DNA of 64,000 nt from an uncultured delta proteobacterium (lineage in GTDB: Bacteria; Desulfobacterota; Desulfobulbia; Desulfobulbales; Desulfocapsaceae). The DNA is taken from assembly GCA_903901335.1 (NCBI GenBank), contig CAIUQR010000033.1, positions 1 to 64,000 on the forward strand, in the 5' to 3' direction. Positions 38,412-49,887 of the stretch are shown here, one piece after another. Both the position numbers and the translations under genes were made by a program. The notes under the pieces were generated by a model. That model was not told where the DNA came from, ran no database searches, and saw nothing but the letters and a program-made list of their open reading frames with translations. Numbering within the stretch: the first letter of the stretch is position 1; the number at the start of each line of letters is the position of its first letter.

Positions 38412-40355
38412 TTGATGAATGATGTTTTTATAGAAGGTGTTAAGCCCATTATGTTGACGTACCCGATGCAGGAGACCTATCCTTCGCGACTTGCCAAGAT
38501 CAGGTCGCCAAAGGACATCAGGAACCTCTCTCTTCCTGAATTGACTGCTCTTGCTGCAGAAATCCGCCGGATTATCATCACTACGGTTGCCGAAACAGGC
38601 GGCCATCTGGCCCCGAGCCTGGGCGTGGTCGAGCTCACCATCGCCCTTCACTATGTCTTCGATACCCCTAAGGACAAACTGATCTGGGATGTCGGTCACC
38701 AGTCCTATGCCCATAAACTCATCACCGGACGGCAGGATCGTTTTCATACCCTGCGGCAATATAAGGGCCTGAGCGGTTTTCCGAAATTCCAGGAGAGCGA
38801 ATACGATGCCTTTGAAACAGGCCATGCCGGAACCTCCATCTCAGCTGCCCTCGGCATGACGCTCGCTAAAGACATCCAGAAAAGGAACAACCGGGCCATC
38901 GCCATTATCGGGGATGGCTCCATGACCGCCGGTATGGCCTTCGAGGCCCTGAATCACGCCGGCCATCTGGACCGGAACCTGATCGTCATCCTGAATGACA
39001 ACGAGATGTCCATCTCTCCGAACGTCGGCGCCGTCTCCAGTTTCCTGAGCCGGAAATTGAGCGGCAGGACCATGCGACGGGTGAAGGCCCACATCGAAGA
39101 ACGATTGAACTCGCTCTCCAATGTCGGAGAAAACATCCTCAATGTGCTCAAAAAAAGCGAGGAGAGCTTTAAGAGCTTTTTCACCCCCGGCATGCTCTTC
39201 GAGGCCTTCAAATTCAACTATATCGGCCCGATCCAAGGCCATCAGCTCGAAGATCTGATCGAGACGCTCGAGACCGTGCGGGACACCTCCCGCGGCCCGG
39301 TCCTCATCCATGTCCTGACCACCAAGGGCAAAGGATATAAACCGGCCGAGGATAATCCCGGATCCTTCCATGGTATCGGCCCCTTCGACATCGCCACAGG
39401 ACAGCCAAAATCGTCATCAAAACCGGCCACCTATACGGAAATCTTCGGCTGCACAATGGTGCAGATGGCACGAGAGGAGAAACGGCTTGCTGCGATCTCG
39501 GCCGCCATGGTCACCGGAACAGGCCTGACCCGCTTTGCAGAAGAGTTTCCCGAGCGCTTCTTCGATGTCGGGATCGCCGAACAGCATGCGGTGACCTTCG
39601 CCGCAGGACTTGCAGTGGAGGGAATCCTGCCGGTGGTCGCAGTCTATTCGTCCTTCTTTCAGCGCTCACTGGATCAGATCATCCATGATATCTGCATCCC
39701 GAACCTGCCGGTCACACTGGCAATCGACAGGGGCGGAGTGGTTGGAGATGACGGCCCCACCCATCATGGCGTCTTCGATCTTTCCTTCCTGCGCTTTATC
39801 CCGAACATGGTTCTGATGGCCCCGAAGGACGAGGAGGAGCTCAGACACATGCTCTACACCGCCGTTCTCCACAAGGGACCGGCGGCGGTCCGCTACCCGA
39901 GGGGATCCGGCGAAGATGTCCAGCTGACAACAGATCTGCACAAACTTGAGATGGGTAAAGGCGAGGTTTTAGTAGAAGGCGGCGACATCCTCCTGCTGCC
40001 GATCGGCAACCGGGTCCACCCGGCGCTCCGCGCTGCTGAGGGGTTGAAAAAGGTCGGCATCGACGCGACCGTCATCAACCCGCGCTTCATCAAACCGCTG
40101 GATGGGGATCTCATCTGCTCCTGGGCCACACGGACCGGAAGGGTGGTGACCATCGAAGACAATGTCCGGCAGGGCGGATTCGGCAGTTCCATTCTGGAGC
40201 TGTTCAGCCGCCGTCGACTCTACGGGATACAGACCTGCACCCTTGCCCACCCGGACCTCTTTATCGAACATGGCCCGCAGAAAACCCTGTGGAAGGACAG
40301 TAACCTCGACTCTCCGGCCATCATCCGGGCCGCGATGAAACTGATGAATAAATAG
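38412..40355 (+). CDS. dxs: 1-deoxy-D-xylulose-5-phosphate synthase
   Basis: GHLAPSLGVVELTIALHYVF, DKLIWDVGHQSYAHKLITGR, GDGSMTAGMAFEALNHAG, DRGGVVGDDGPTHHGVFDLS. Confidence 0.97.
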   Translation: MMNDVFIEGVKPIMLTYPMQETYPSRLAKIRSPKDIRNLSLPELTALAAEIRRIIITTVAETGGHLAPSLGVVELTIALHYVFDTPKDKLIWDVGHQSYAHKLITGRQDRFHTLRQYKGLSGFPKFQESEYDAFETGHAGTSISAALGMTLAKDIQKRNNRAIAIIGDGSMTAGMAFEALNHAGHLDRNLIVILNDNEMSISPNVGAVSSFLSRKLSGRTMRRVKAHIEERLNSLSNVGENILNVLKKSEESFKSFFTPGMLFEAFKFNYIGPIQGHQLEDLIETLETVRDTSRGPVLIHVLTTKGKGYKPAEDNPGSFHGIGPFDIATGQPKSSSKPATYTEIFGCTMVQMAREEKRLAAISAAMVTGTGLTRFAEEFPERFFDVGIAEQHAVTFAAGLAVEGILPVVAVYSSFFQRSLDQIIHDICIPNLPVTLAIDRGGVVGDDGPTHHGVFDLSFLRFIPNMVLMAPKDEEELRHMLYTAVLHKGPAAVRYPRGSGEDVQLTTDLHKLEMGKGEVLVEGGDILLLPIGNRVHPALRAAEGLKKVGIDATVINPRFIKPLDGDLICSWATRTGRVVTIEDNVRQGGFGSSILELFSRRRLYGIQTCTLAHPDLFIEHGPQKTLWKDSNLDSPAIIRAAMKLMNK

Positions 40356-40467
40356 ACACCCTCCGGTGCTGCATCTTTCTCCACAGGGAGCAGCACAGAA
40401 TCGATCTCAGAGAGAAGCAATTCATACATGGCTGAAACGGGGGGACTTCCTGCCTCAGCCGTATCTT

Positions 40468-41478
40468 TCAGACCTTATAATAGGCCTTATACCACCGGAC
40501 AAACTCGGCAATTCCATGTTCAAGCGTGGTATCGGGTTTGTAGTCAAAATCCCGGACCAGATCATCGACATCGGCAAAGGTGGCCGGGACGTCGCCGGGC
40601 TGCATCGGCAGGAAGTTTTTCTCCGCCCGCCTGCCGAGACAATCCTCAAGGACCTGGATATACCGCAGCAGCCTCTCCTTCCTGTTATTGCCGATATTGT
40701 AAATCCGGTACGGGCAATACGAGATGGCCGGATCGGGGGCATCGCCGTTCCAGGCAAAATCGCCCTCGGGGATCTTTTCTATCACCCTGGCCACCCCTTC
40801 GACAATATCATCCACGTAGGTGAAATCCCGTTCCATATTGCCGTTGTTGAAGACATCGATCGGCCGGCCTTCGAGGATCGCTTTAGTAAACAAAAACAAG
40901 GCCATGTCGGGCCGGCCCCACGGTCCGTAGACTGTAAAAAACCTGAGTCCCGTGGTCGGCAGGCCAAAGAGGTGGCTGTAGGCATGGGCCATCAGCTCAT
41001 TGGCCTTTTTCGACGCGGCATACAGAGAAACCGGATGATCCACGTTATCATGGACCGAAAAGGGCATCCGGGTGTTGGCCCCATAGACCGAACTGGAAGA
41101 GGCATATACCAGATGCTTGACCCCCGAATGCCTGCACCCTTCCAGGATATTGACGAAACCGACAATATTCGTGTCGACATAGGAGTGCGGATTAATAAGG
41201 GAATACCGCACACCGGCCTGAGCTGCAAGATTGACCACGGCATCGAATCCGTGTTCCTGGAAAAGCCGCTCCATGGCGGCGCGGTCGGCAAGCTCAAGGG
41301 CCACATGCCGGAACCGGTCGCACTCGGCAAGCGCCGCCATACGGGCCCGTTTGAGGTTCGGGTCGTAATAATCGTTCAGGTTGTCAAGACCTACAACCTC
41401 GGCACCGTCGGCGATGAGTTTTTTGCTCAGATGCGCCCCGATAAAACCCGCCGCACCGGTAATCAGAATTTTTTTCAT
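40468..41478 (-). CDS. NAD-dependent epimerase (UDP-glucuronate 4-epimerase-like)
   Basis: [73 protein letters not shown]. Confidence 0.93.
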   Translation of the reverse strand: MKKILITGAAGFIGAHLSKKLIADGAEVVGLDNLNDYYDPNLKRARMAALAECDRFRHVALELADRAAMERLFQEHGFDAVVNLAAQAGVRYSLINPHSYVDTNIVGFVNILEGCRHSGVKHLVYASSSSVYGANTRMPFSVHDNVDHPVSLYAASKKANELMAHAYSHLFGLPTTGLRFFTVYGPWGRPDMALFLFTKAILEGRPIDVFNNGNMERDFTYVDDIVEGVARVIEKIPEGDFAWNGDAPDPAISYCPYRIYNIGNNRKERLLRYIQVLEDCLGRRAEKNFLPMQPGDVPATFADVDDLVRDFDYKPDTTLEHGIAEFVRWYKAYYKV

Positions 41479-41482
41479 AAGA

Positions 41483-42754
41483 TCAATCTTCAAAGTTCCC
41501 TTGCGGTCCCGCATTGACATTCAGTGTCCCGGCCCGCTCAATAATTTTCTCTTTTGTCCAGTCGGCAGGATTTTCTCTCCTGTCGGCCTTCTTCCCAAGA
41601 TCCATAGATCCGGCGGCAAGGATGATCTCCCTGGCGATGGACGCCGTTCCCTGAGCGTTAAAGACATGCACCAGGATATTATAGACGAAGTCCTCCACCC
41701 GCCTGCACATCCTTTCCCTGACCGCTCTAGTCTGCCCGTGGAGAAGCGTATCCATCGGCAGATTCAGGTTCTTGAAATTGCCGCCGCGCCATCCTTTGGA
41801 CTCGGCATAGGCCAGCATCTTCTCCCAGGTCTCTTCGGAGACACCCTCGCCTTTCACCTTCTGCAGATTCCCCTGGGCATCGAGAATCGCGTTGCCGTAA
41901 TCGTTGACATTGACCCCCCAGGACACCATCTGCAGTGCGGTCGCCACATTGGCCTTGGTGGTCCGGGTCAGCCCGGCTATTTCCCGTAAGCGCTCCGAAC
42001 TATTGCCGGAGGTGCCATGTTGCGCACCGGACACCCCATAGGGTTCCAAAGCCTTATGAATCTCAGCGGTCAATTGCACCTGAATCCCCTGACCGCTGGC
42101 CTCAATGCCGTGCACCGACCCGTTATTCAACGCGATCCAGTCGGCACTGATGCCATGGGCGTTCAGACCCTTGATCAGAAACGAGGCGTCCTCAACAGTC
42201 GAGAGGCCTTCGTTCCCTTTGATCTCGCCCACTTCCGTCTCAAGCCCTGCCCAGGCGGGGATGAACTGGTTCAATTCAAGATTGGCGAGCAGATTCTGAT
42301 CGTCGGGCATATGAGACGCATCGATTGCGATCGAAGTGATGCCCGCCTCGAACATCGAGGGAATCTCCATCCTCGCATACGGGATATCTTCAACCTTTTT
42401 AATCCCATAATGATCGGCATGAATCGCAACCGGGACTGTGATTCCCAGTTCGTTGCAGGCTGCATCAACTTGCCGGGCGATGTTGTAAAAGTTAACCGGA
42501 CAATAGGTTGATTCGGACCTCGCAATCTCAATGATAATCGTAGCATCAGCGCGTTGGGCGGCCTGAAGTGCTCCCCGGATGACGAAATTGGACCTGCCGT
42601 TGGCGGCAATGGTCATCGCTTTTCCTTTGGCAGTCAAGGCACGGTCGATGACCTTGCCGCTGACCAGGAGTGCATGAGAATTCGGAAATAATTTTTGGAC
42701 ATTGGGGGGCCGTCCGATTTCTAGTACCTTCCGGAATCCTTCCTGTAAAGTCAT
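41483..42754 (-). CDS. Class II fructose-bisphosphate aldolase family protein
   Basis: [51 protein letters not shown]; ggaggtctct before ATG. Confidence 0.9.
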   Translation of the reverse strand: MTLQEGFRKVLEIGRPPNVQKLFPNSHALLVSGKVIDRALTAKGKAMTIAANGRSNFVIRGALQAAQRADATIIIEIARSESTYCPVNFYNIARQVDAACNELGITVPVAIHADHYGIKKVEDIPYARMEIPSMFEAGITSIAIDASHMPDDQNLLANLELNQFIPAWAGLETEVGEIKGNEGLSTVEDASFLIKGLNAHGISADWIALNNGSVHGIEASGQGIQVQLTAEIHKALEPYGVSGAQHGTSGNSSERLREIAGLTRTTKANVATALQMVSWGVNVNDYGNAILDAQGNLQKVKGEGVSEETWEKMLAYAESKGWRGGNFKNLNLPMDTLLHGQTRAVRERMCRRVEDFVYNILVHVFNAQGTASIAREIILAAGSMDLGKKADRRENPADWTKEKIIERAGTLNVNAGPQGNFED

Positions 42755-42889
42755 AGAGACCTCCATGTTCAGTGTTCAATTTTTGTATGGTTCGTGTGTA
42801 CGGGATAAACAATAAGGCAGACCAGACGAGTTTTCACTCAGGATCATATGTTATTTATAGCGCACAAAAAATGAGAAAGCCAGTTAACA

Positions 42890-43701
42890 TTATTCTTTCA
42901 TATCCACACGTTTCTTTTTCTCGTCCAGAGGGGGATCTTCTTCCTTGTGAAAACTGGAAAGACTCTTCCGGCCGAAGGCCCACACCGCTACCACACTGAT
43001 CTCATAGAGGATCATCAAGGGCACCGCCATCAACACCTGGTTGACCACATCGGGCGTCGGGGTCAGAATCGCCGCGACGATGAAATTGATCAGGATAGAA
43101 TACTTGCGGTTGCGGTTCAAAAAGGCGACATTGACAAGTCCGACCTTGGCGAGAAAAACCATAAAAACAGGCATCTCAAAGATCACGCCAAAGGCGAGCA
43201 GAAGATGCAGGGCAAGGGAAAAATACTCAGTGACGGAGGGCAGTGAGGTTAAAAAAGCATTGTTATAGCCGACCAGAAAGCGGAAGGCAGGCGGGAAGAC
43301 GACCAGATATCCAAAGGTCGCACCACTGAGGAAACAGACAGTGGAGAGGACGGTAAAAGGGATCAGAACCTTTTTTTCATGTTTAAAAAGACCGGGGGCG
43401 ACAAACCGCCAGATCTGAGAAAAGATTACCGGGGTGGCCAGCAGAATCCCGGAGACCAGCGCGAGCTTCAGATAAAAAAAAACCCTTCCTGGTATGAGGT
43501 AAAGATCAGCGAGGTCCCTTTGGGCAGCACATCGGTCAGCGGCTTAAAAAACCAGATCCCGATGGGTTCGACATAGGCATAGGCCACGCCAAAACCCACA
43601 GCAACTGCTAGCAACGAGAAAATCAGGCAGGAACGGAGATCTCGCAGGTGTTCGATTAAAGACTGTTTATCAAAATGTTCCGCCGTGTTATTCTTATTCA
43701 T
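42890..43701 (-). CDS. tatC: Sec-independent translocase TatC, reading frame shifted at a T9 tract (43474-43482)
   Basis: N-terminal SLIEHLRDLRSCLIFSLLAVAVGFGVAYAYVEPIGIWFFKPL...SLIFTSYQEGFFF; after one extra T [40 protein letters not shown]...GVIFEMPVFMVFLAKVGLV continues in the adjacent frame. Confidence 0.9.
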
Positions 43702-43797
43702 GTAATCGTCATTGTCCGTTGGCAGTTTTCCTTTTTCCCTTATCCTCTTCTTACGAAATGATCGTGGTCTTTTTACCACCCGGAAGGTGCATTTGCA

Positions 43798-44118
43798 ATG
43801 ATTAGCGCAGGCAGTGCTGAACCAATTCTAGCGGAAACAATCTGGTTTGTCTATATCGTTTCGTGCAGGGACAAAACCCTTTATACCGGGATCACCAACG
43901 ATCCAAAAAGACGGCTCCAGGAGCATAACTCGACTGGAAATGGGGCCAAATATACACGGGGGAGGCGCCCGGTCACCCTGGTCTACCTCGAGAGTTGCCC
44001 GTCCAGGTCGGCTGCGTCCAAACGAGAACATTCTATTAAGAGGATGTCCGTTGCCCGGAAAAATCAGCTCGCTTGCAGTCAGGCAGCACATCAATTGCTC
44101 GCCGACATTTCCCGGTAA
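43798..44118 (+). CDS. GIY-YIG nuclease family protein
   Basis: WFVYIVSCRDKTLYTGITNDPKRRLQEHNSTGNGAKYTRGRRPVTLVYLE. Confidence 0.92.
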   Translation: MISAGSAEPILAETIWFVYIVSCRDKTLYTGITNDPKRRLQEHNSTGNGAKYTRGRRPVTLVYLESCPSRSAASKREHSIKRMSVARKNQLACSQAAHQLLADISR

Positions 44119-44260
44119 TCGACGGTTCTTCAGTTGGAATTATTTTTTTGATGATGTAGACTGTGGTTGTGATTAAAAGACGATGTGTTTTCAGTTATAT
44201 CCCAGTCGGTGATAGTCGCCGGAATACTTTTCCGATTTAATACTTCAGCGGTTACTGCAG

Positions 44261-45637
44261 ATGATATCAATTCTTGTTGTTGATGACGAACAGGGCATGC
44301 GTGATTTTCTGAAAATCATGCTCAAGAAGCAGGGGTATCAGGTTCAAACGGCCAATAATGGTGAAACTGCACTTTCCATCCTGAAAGAAGGCCCGTTCGA
44401 CCTCGTGATCAGTGATATCCGCATGCCGGGTACAAGCGGCCTTGATCTTCTGGGGAGCATTAAAGAGCTGAATCCCGATCTGCCGGTGATCATGATTACC
44501 GCCTTCGCCTCTCCTGATGACGCCGTCATCGCCATGAAAAACGGCGCTTTTGACTATATCAGCAAGCCCTTTAATATTGAGGAGATCAAGTCGGTGGTCG
44601 ACTCGGCGACCTCCCGGAAAAACAAGTCCGATCCGATCTCCCAGAAGAGTGATTCTTTTCCGGGAATTATCGGACAGAGCCGGGAAATGTTGAAAATTTA
44701 CGATATCATCCGGCGAATAGCGCCTACTCCCGCCAATGTCCTGATCTATGGCGAATCGGGAACAGGCAAGGAACTGGTCGCCCAGGCGATTCACACCAGC
44801 AGTAAGGTCGCCGACAATCCCTTCATACCGATCACCTGCAGCGCCATCCCCGACGAACTGATGGAGAGCGAGCTTTTCGGCCATGTAAAAGGGTCATTCA
44901 CCGGGGCCATCTGCGACAAACCGGGACTTTTCGCCCAGGCCAACAATGGTACGGCATTTCTGGACGAGATCGGCGAGCTTACCCCGCTCATCCAGACAAA
45001 ACTTTTGCGCGTCCTGCAGGAGCGCGAGATAAAACCAGTCGGCAGCACCAAAATCCAACAGATCAATGTCCGTATTATCGCGGCCACCAACAGGATTCTC
45101 GAAGACGAGATGGCAGCCGGCAGGTTCCGCGAGGACCTCTTCTACCGGCTGGCTGTGGTTCCGATCCGGGTGCCTCCTTTGCGGGAACGAAAAGGCGACG
45201 TGCCGCTTTTAGTCCATCATTTTCTGCATAAGTATTCAAAAAGGTTGGGCAAAGAAGTTCAGGAAATCTCTTCATATGCGATGCAGGTCCTGATGAACTA
45301 TGATTTTCCCGGAAATGTCAGAGAGTTGGAAAATATCATCGAACGTGGCGTGGCCATGGAGAGCTCCAATATTATCCTGCCGGAGAGTCTTTCCCTGTCG
45401 GCTGCCGCTCGTCAGGGAAAACAGGAAAGCAGCGTCTCTTCTCCAGTCTTCCAGGCCGCCTCCGGCGAGGAAGAACTCTTCGATATCGGTCTGGAGAAGG
45501 TAGTCGACAACCTGGAGAAAAAACTTATCACCTATGCCCTGGAGAAGACCAACAACTCGAAAATCCAGGCCGCCGATCTTCTGCAGATCAGCTTCCGGTC
45601 GCTCAGATATAAGATCAAAAAATACGGTATAGAATAA
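44261..45637 (+). CDS. Sigma-54-dependent response regulator (PilR/AtoC-like)
   Basis: Receiver DLVISDIRMPG; GESGTGKELVAQAIH; GSFTGAICDKPGLFAQANNGTAFLDEIGE; C-terminal HTH. Confidence 0.95.
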   Translation: MISILVVDDEQGMRDFLKIMLKKQGYQVQTANNGETALSILKEGPFDLVISDIRMPGTSGLDLLGSIKELNPDLPVIMITAFASPDDAVIAMKNGAFDYISKPFNIEEIKSVVDSATSRKNKSDPISQKSDSFPGIIGQSREMLKIYDIIRRIAPTPANVLIYGESGTGKELVAQAIHTSSKVADNPFIPITCSAIPDELMESELFGHVKGSFTGAICDKPGLFAQANNGTAFLDEIGELTPLIQTKLLRVLQEREIKPVGSTKIQQINVRIIAATNRILEDEMAAGRFREDLFYRLAVVPIRVPPLRERKGDVPLLVHHFLHKYSKRLGKEVQEISSYAMQVLMNYDFPGNVRELENIIERGVAMESSNIILPESLSLSAAARQGKQESSVSSPVFQAASGEEELFDIGLEKVVDNLEKKLITYALEKTNNSKIQAADLLQISFRSLRYKIKKYGIE

Positions 45638-45642
45638 TTCAG

Positions 45643-47358
45643 ATGGATTTTAAGGCCCTGATTTCCGGATCAACTCCGGTTCATGATATTGAAGGGATTC
45701 TCAAACATCAGCTGCAATGGATGCTGTTGCTGCGGGTTATTCTCTACACCCTGCTTCTGGGGGTGAGCGTCTTTCTGGGCAGCCCCGAATTCGAGATAAT
45801 CGTACTCCCCAGGCATCTGTTCATCCTGCTTATCCTGGCCGTCTATCTGACATCCATCGGTTCAGCTCTTCTGTTGGCCGCCCTGTCATCTCATCTCCGC
45901 TATTTCGCCTTTGTCCAGAACCTGCTGGACACTGTTTTTGCTTCAATACTCGTCTATTTCACCGGTGCCTCCCGGTCAATTTTTTCCACGGTTTATTTTT
46001 TTCCGATCATCGCCGGTGGTCTCATAACCCCCAGAAAAGGAGGACTGATCGCCGCGGCCGCCGCTACCCTGCAATATGGCCTGATCCTTGGCCTGGAACA
46101 CAACAATTACTATCCCGACTATTTCTCCATCTATCACTTCGTCCCGGTCCATAACCTCTCCTTCAGTCTCGAACATTTTGCCGTCAAGGGCCTGACCTTT
46201 TTTCTCGCCGCCCTGCTGAGCGCCCTTTTCGGTATCAGGTTACGAAAGACGGAAGCGGCGCTTTCGAGCACCATCAGGAGTTATGACAAACTGACGATCC
46301 TCTACAAGAGAATTTTCGACAACATCAACACCGGGATCATCACCCTCAGCGAGAGCGACATCATCACCTCGGTGAACCAGGCCACCGCTCATATTACCGG
46401 ATATGCTCCGTCCTCTATGATCGGGCAAAAAATCGCAACACTATTTCCCACACTCAACCTGCAAAATGAGGCCTCCAGGCTCTCAGCCGACCTTATTAAA
46501 CGTGACGGCACCACGATCAGAATCGGCTATTCCCTATCCAGCTTGCCGCAATCCGAACTTCCTTCATCAGAGGAACACGAGACAGAAGACCGGGATGAGA
46601 ACAGAAAACTGATAACACTCCGTGATATCAGTGAAATCGAGATACTCGAACGCCAGTTGCGCCAGCGTGAGAAAATGGCGGCAATCGGGATGATGAGTGC
46701 CGGAATCGCCCATGATTTCAGGAATCCGTTAACGGCGATCTCCGGCTCGGCCCAGGTCCTCGCCGCTGAATTTTCCACCGATGAGTCCGAAGAAACCCAA
46801 CCGAATTACGAACTGGCGAACATCATCATCCGGGAATCAAACCGTCTGATTTTGACCATAGCCGATTTTCTGAAATTTGCCCGGCCTGAAACAGCCAATA
46901 AAAAGTGGTTTTCCTTCCGCGGCTGTCTGAGCGAGGTCCTCCAGGTCTGCAAGGCAAACCCGTCCTGGCCGGGCACCTGCAGGATCACTTTGAATTTTGA
47001 CGAAAAGCTGGATATATGGGCTGATGAACGCCAGTTCTTTACCGTCCTCAGCCACTTAATTCAAAACGGTGTCGCCTTCTGTCCGCCTGCAAGAGAACAC
47101 ATCGATATTGAGGCCAAAGAGCAGGAACAGGAGAACGGACAGGGAGGAGTGATCATCGATATCAGTGATAACGGTCCGGGGATTAATCCCAATCTCCATG
47201 AAAGAATCTTCGAACCTTTTTTCACCCAACGTACCGATGGGACCGGGCTCGGGCTTGCTATCGTCAAACAGACCATTCAGGAACATCAGGGGACCATCAA
47301 AATAGGGACATCAAGATCAGGCGGCGCCAGATTTACCATCCATTTGCCCTTGCCCTGA
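45643..47358 (+). CDS. Membrane PAS sensor histidine kinase (PilS-like)
   Basis: Multiple TM N-terminus, PAS region, GIAHDFRNPLTAISGSAQVL H-box, DNGPGINPN, GTGLGLAIVKQ; adjacent to regulator. Confidence 0.94.
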   Translation: MDFKALISGSTPVHDIEGILKHQLQWMLLLRVILYTLLLGVSVFLGSPEFEIIVLPRHLFILLILAVYLTSIGSALLLAALSSHLRYFAFVQNLLDTVFASILVYFTGASRSIFSTVYFFPIIAGGLITPRKGGLIAAAAATLQYGLILGLEHNNYYPDYFSIYHFVPVHNLSFSLEHFAVKGLTFFLAALLSALFGIRLRKTEAALSSTIRSYDKLTILYKRIFDNINTGIITLSESDIITSVNQATAHITGYAPSSMIGQKIATLFPTLNLQNEASRLSADLIKRDGTTIRIGYSLSSLPQSELPSSEEHETEDRDENRKLITLRDISEIEILERQLRQREKMAAIGMMSAGIAHDFRNPLTAISGSAQVLAAEFSTDESEETQPNYELANIIIRESNRLILTIADFLKFARPETANKKWFSFRGCLSEVLQVCKANPSWPGTCRITLNFDEKLDIWADERQFFTVLSHLIQNGVAFCPPAREHIDIEAKEQEQENGQGGVIIDISDNGPGINPNLHERIFEPFFTQRTDGTGLGLAIVKQTIQEHQGTIKIGTSRSGGARFTIHLPLP

Positions 47359-47559
47359 CACTCCTGCAGGATGAATATCCTTGACTGTGAAAAAGAAACC
47401 GGATATAAGGGCAATGCAAAATGAGGGAACCGTATGCGGTCTGTGTTTTTGAAGAGTCTGCAAGAATGGTTTTTCCGGGAGTTCTCTGAAGTGACTTCGA
47501 GACGTTTCATTGCAAACGCCGACTCTCGCCCCTCTCTGCCATCTATGATTTCAGTTTGA

Positions 47560-47657
47560 TAGCCGGGTCCTGCGCAACAAAGAATCACGAACCCCGCCAG
47601 GTCCGGGAGGAAGCAACGGTAGTGACCCTCTTTGTGTGCCGCGGGGGTGCCCGGCTA
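47560..47657 (+). ncRNA. ffs: Bacterial small SRP RNA (4.5S)
   Basis: gccgggtcctgcgcaa...gaaccccgccaggtccgggaggaagcaacggtagtgaccc...gccgcgggggtgcccggc: closing stem agccggg/cccggct and SRP apical motif ggtccggRaggaagcaR; upstream of dnaX. Confidence 0.93.
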
Positions 47658-47711
47658 TCATCTTTTTAGAGACCGTTCAGAAAGAGGCTCCTTTCCTTCT
47701 CCCGGTGCAAC

Positions 47712-49505
47712 ATGTCCTATCTCGTTCTCGCCAGAAAATCCCGGCCGCAGTCCTTTGAAGAGGTTGTAGGCCAGCGTCCGGTGGTCAAGACCCTGCAGAA
47801 CAGCCTTGCCCGCAACCGGGTCGCCCATGCCATCTTGTTTTCAGGGGTCCGCGGGGTCGGCAAGACCACCCTGGCCCGGATCATGGCCAAGGCCATCAAT
47901 TGCGAGGATACAACCGGCAACATCCCCTGCAACCACTGCAATTCCTGCCTCGAGATCACGCGGGGCGCAGCACTGGATCTGCATGAGATCGACGGCGCCT
48001 CGAACCGCGGCATTCAGGAGATACGCGAGCTGAAAGAAAAGATCCGTTTTCTCCCCACCTCGGCACGCTTCAAGATCATCATCATCGATGAAGTCCATAT
48101 GCTCACCACCGAGGCCTTCAACGCACTGTTGAAAACCCTGGAGGAACCGCCGGAGCATGTCTACTTCATGTTTGCGACAACTGAGTTACACAAGATCCCG
48201 ATCACTATCCTGTCCAGATGTCAACGCTATGAACTCAAACGTATTTCCGCACAGGAACTGACGGACCATTTTCACAAACTGGTGATTCTGGAAGGAAAGG
48301 AAATCGAACCGTCTGCTCTGGCTCTGATCGTCCGGGAGGCGGAAGGTTCCGTCCGGGACGGCTTGAGCCTTCTTGATCAGGTTTTTTCCTTTGCCGAAAC
48401 GAAGATCAGCACTGAAGACGTCGTCCAGGTCCTGGGCCTCATCGACCGGACCGTTCTTCTGACCATCACCAGGGCGCTTCTTGAAGGCGACCGGGCGGCG
48501 GCCTTGACTGCGCTTGAAGATACGTTCAGTTTCGGGGTCGATCTAAAAAGATTCTGCGCCGACCTGCTGGAATGCTTCAGGATGTTGATACTCTGTAAGA
48601 TCGAAGGCTGCAGCCAAATGCTGGATATGCCGGATCAGGAGATACAGATCCACCGGGAACTGGCATCAGGTTTCTCCATGGAAACCATCCACTTGAAACT
48701 TGCTCTTCTGATGCAGTCGGTGGAGGAGATGGGACATTCCATGCAACCGCGACTCACCCTCGAGACAACCTTTTTAAAGATTATTGAGGCAGGAAATGTC
48801 GTCCCGGTCGCGTCCCTGCTCGGGCAGCTGCAACAACTGCTCGCAGGTGCTCCTAAAAATTCCGGCCAGGGAGTACAGCTGGCCACAGCCCCCGCTCCCC
48901 CCCGGGAACAAACCATCCAGGCACCTTCTCCCGGCAAAGAACGGACCGTGCCTCTGCCTGCTCCGGCTGAGCGATCTTTTTCTTCGCCCCCAACCGTTCC
49001 ACGGGTGGAATCCCTGTCGGAACCCGGTTTGCCCGAAATGGAAAATGCAGGTGCTGCCGTTCCTCCTGCGGACATCCCCAGCGATGCGGCCAACCCCATT
49101 CCACAGATCCACGCCCATGAGCGTGACGTGCGACGGGACTGGCCCGGCTTTATCGACTATGTGCAGGACCGGAAGGTATGGATGTCGAAAGATCTGCAGC
49201 GGGCCGACTCAGCCCGGCAGCAGGGTGACGAACTGCATCTCCACTATTCCGATCCGGCCAACTGCGCCCTTCTGCGGAGCAAGGAAAATCGCATTCTTCT
49301 GACCGAATTCGTCCTTGATTTTTTCCAGAAAGAGCTCAAAGTACGTTTCATCCTCCCGACAGAGGAGAACAAAAACAACGGTGACGATACCGACAGCCCG
49401 CAGAAACAACGGCACCGCCTGGCAAATGATCCTTTGGTCCAGATGGCCGTTGATATTTTCAATGGCCAGATCGGAGATATCCGGATCGGTCCCAGGAGCA
49501 GATAA
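47712..49505 (+). CDS. dnaX: DNA polymerase III subunits gamma/tau
   Basis: YLVLARKSRPQSFEEVVGQRPVVKTLQNSL, FSGVRGVGKTTLARIMAKAINC, EIDGASNRGIQEIRELKEKI. Confidence 0.96.
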   Translation: MSYLVLARKSRPQSFEEVVGQRPVVKTLQNSLARNRVAHAILFSGVRGVGKTTLARIMAKAINCEDTTGNIPCNHCNSCLEITRGAALDLHEIDGASNRGIQEIRELKEKIRFLPTSARFKIIIIDEVHMLTTEAFNALLKTLEEPPEHVYFMFATTELHKIPITILSRCQRYELKRISAQELTDHFHKLVILEGKEIEPSALALIVREAEGSVRDGLSLLDQVFSFAETKISTEDVVQVLGLIDRTVLLTITRALLEGDRAAALTALEDTFSFGVDLKRFCADLLECFRMLILCKIEGCSQMLDMPDQEIQIHRELASGFSMETIHLKLALLMQSVEEMGHSMQPRLTLETTFLKIIEAGNVVPVASLLGQLQQLLAGAPKNSGQGVQLATAPAPPREQTIQAPSPGKERTVPLPAPAERSFSSPPTVPRVESLSEPGLPEMENAGAAVPPADIPSDAANPIPQIHAHERDVRRDWPGFIDYVQDRKVWMSKDLQRADSARQQGDELHLHYSDPANCALLRSKENRILLTEFVLDFFQKELKVRFILPTEENKNNGDDTDSPQKQRHRLANDPLVQMAVDIFNGQIGDIRIGPRSR

Positions 49506-49559
49506 GAAGGCGGATTGCAAGAGGCCGCCGTTTCACCGATTTTTCGAGAGGAAGAGTGT

Positions 49560-49877
49560 ATGGATGTCAACAGTATTATGCAACAGGCCCAGCAGATGCA
49601 GGCCAAGTTGATCCAGATCCAACAGGAACTGGCCCAGAAGAGCGTTCAGGGCAGTGCCGGTGGAGGCATGGTTACCGTCAAGGTCAATGGCAAAGGAGAG
49701 GTCCTGGCTATTGCTATTGAAAAAGAAATACTCTCCTCAAGCGATGCCGACATGCTCCAGGATCTGATCGTCGCTGCCACCAACGATGGTCTGCGCCGGG
49801 CTAAAGAACTGAGCCGACAGGCGATGGGAAAGCTGACCGGCGGCATGAATATCCCCGGTATTTCGGATATGTTTTAG
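49560..49877 (+). CDS. YbaB/EbfC nucleoid-associated protein
   Basis: MQQAQQMQAKLIQIQQELAQKSVQGSAGGGMVTVKVNGKGEVL...GKLTGGMNIPG. Confidence 0.95.
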   Translation: MDVNSIMQQAQQMQAKLIQIQQELAQKSVQGSAGGGMVTVKVNGKGEVLAIAIEKEILSSSDADMLQDLIVAATNDGLRRAKELSRQAMGKLTGGMNIPGISDMF

Positions 49878-49887
49878 TTCCCGCGCC

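Noticed and set aside
40366-41517. 383-aa + ORF
   Set aside because: Antisense shadow of the NAD-dependent epimerase on the - strand, which has clear family motifs.
47712-49505. Programmed frameshift in dnaX (tau/gamma)
   Set aside because: No A AAA AAG-type slippery heptamer found in the reading frame.
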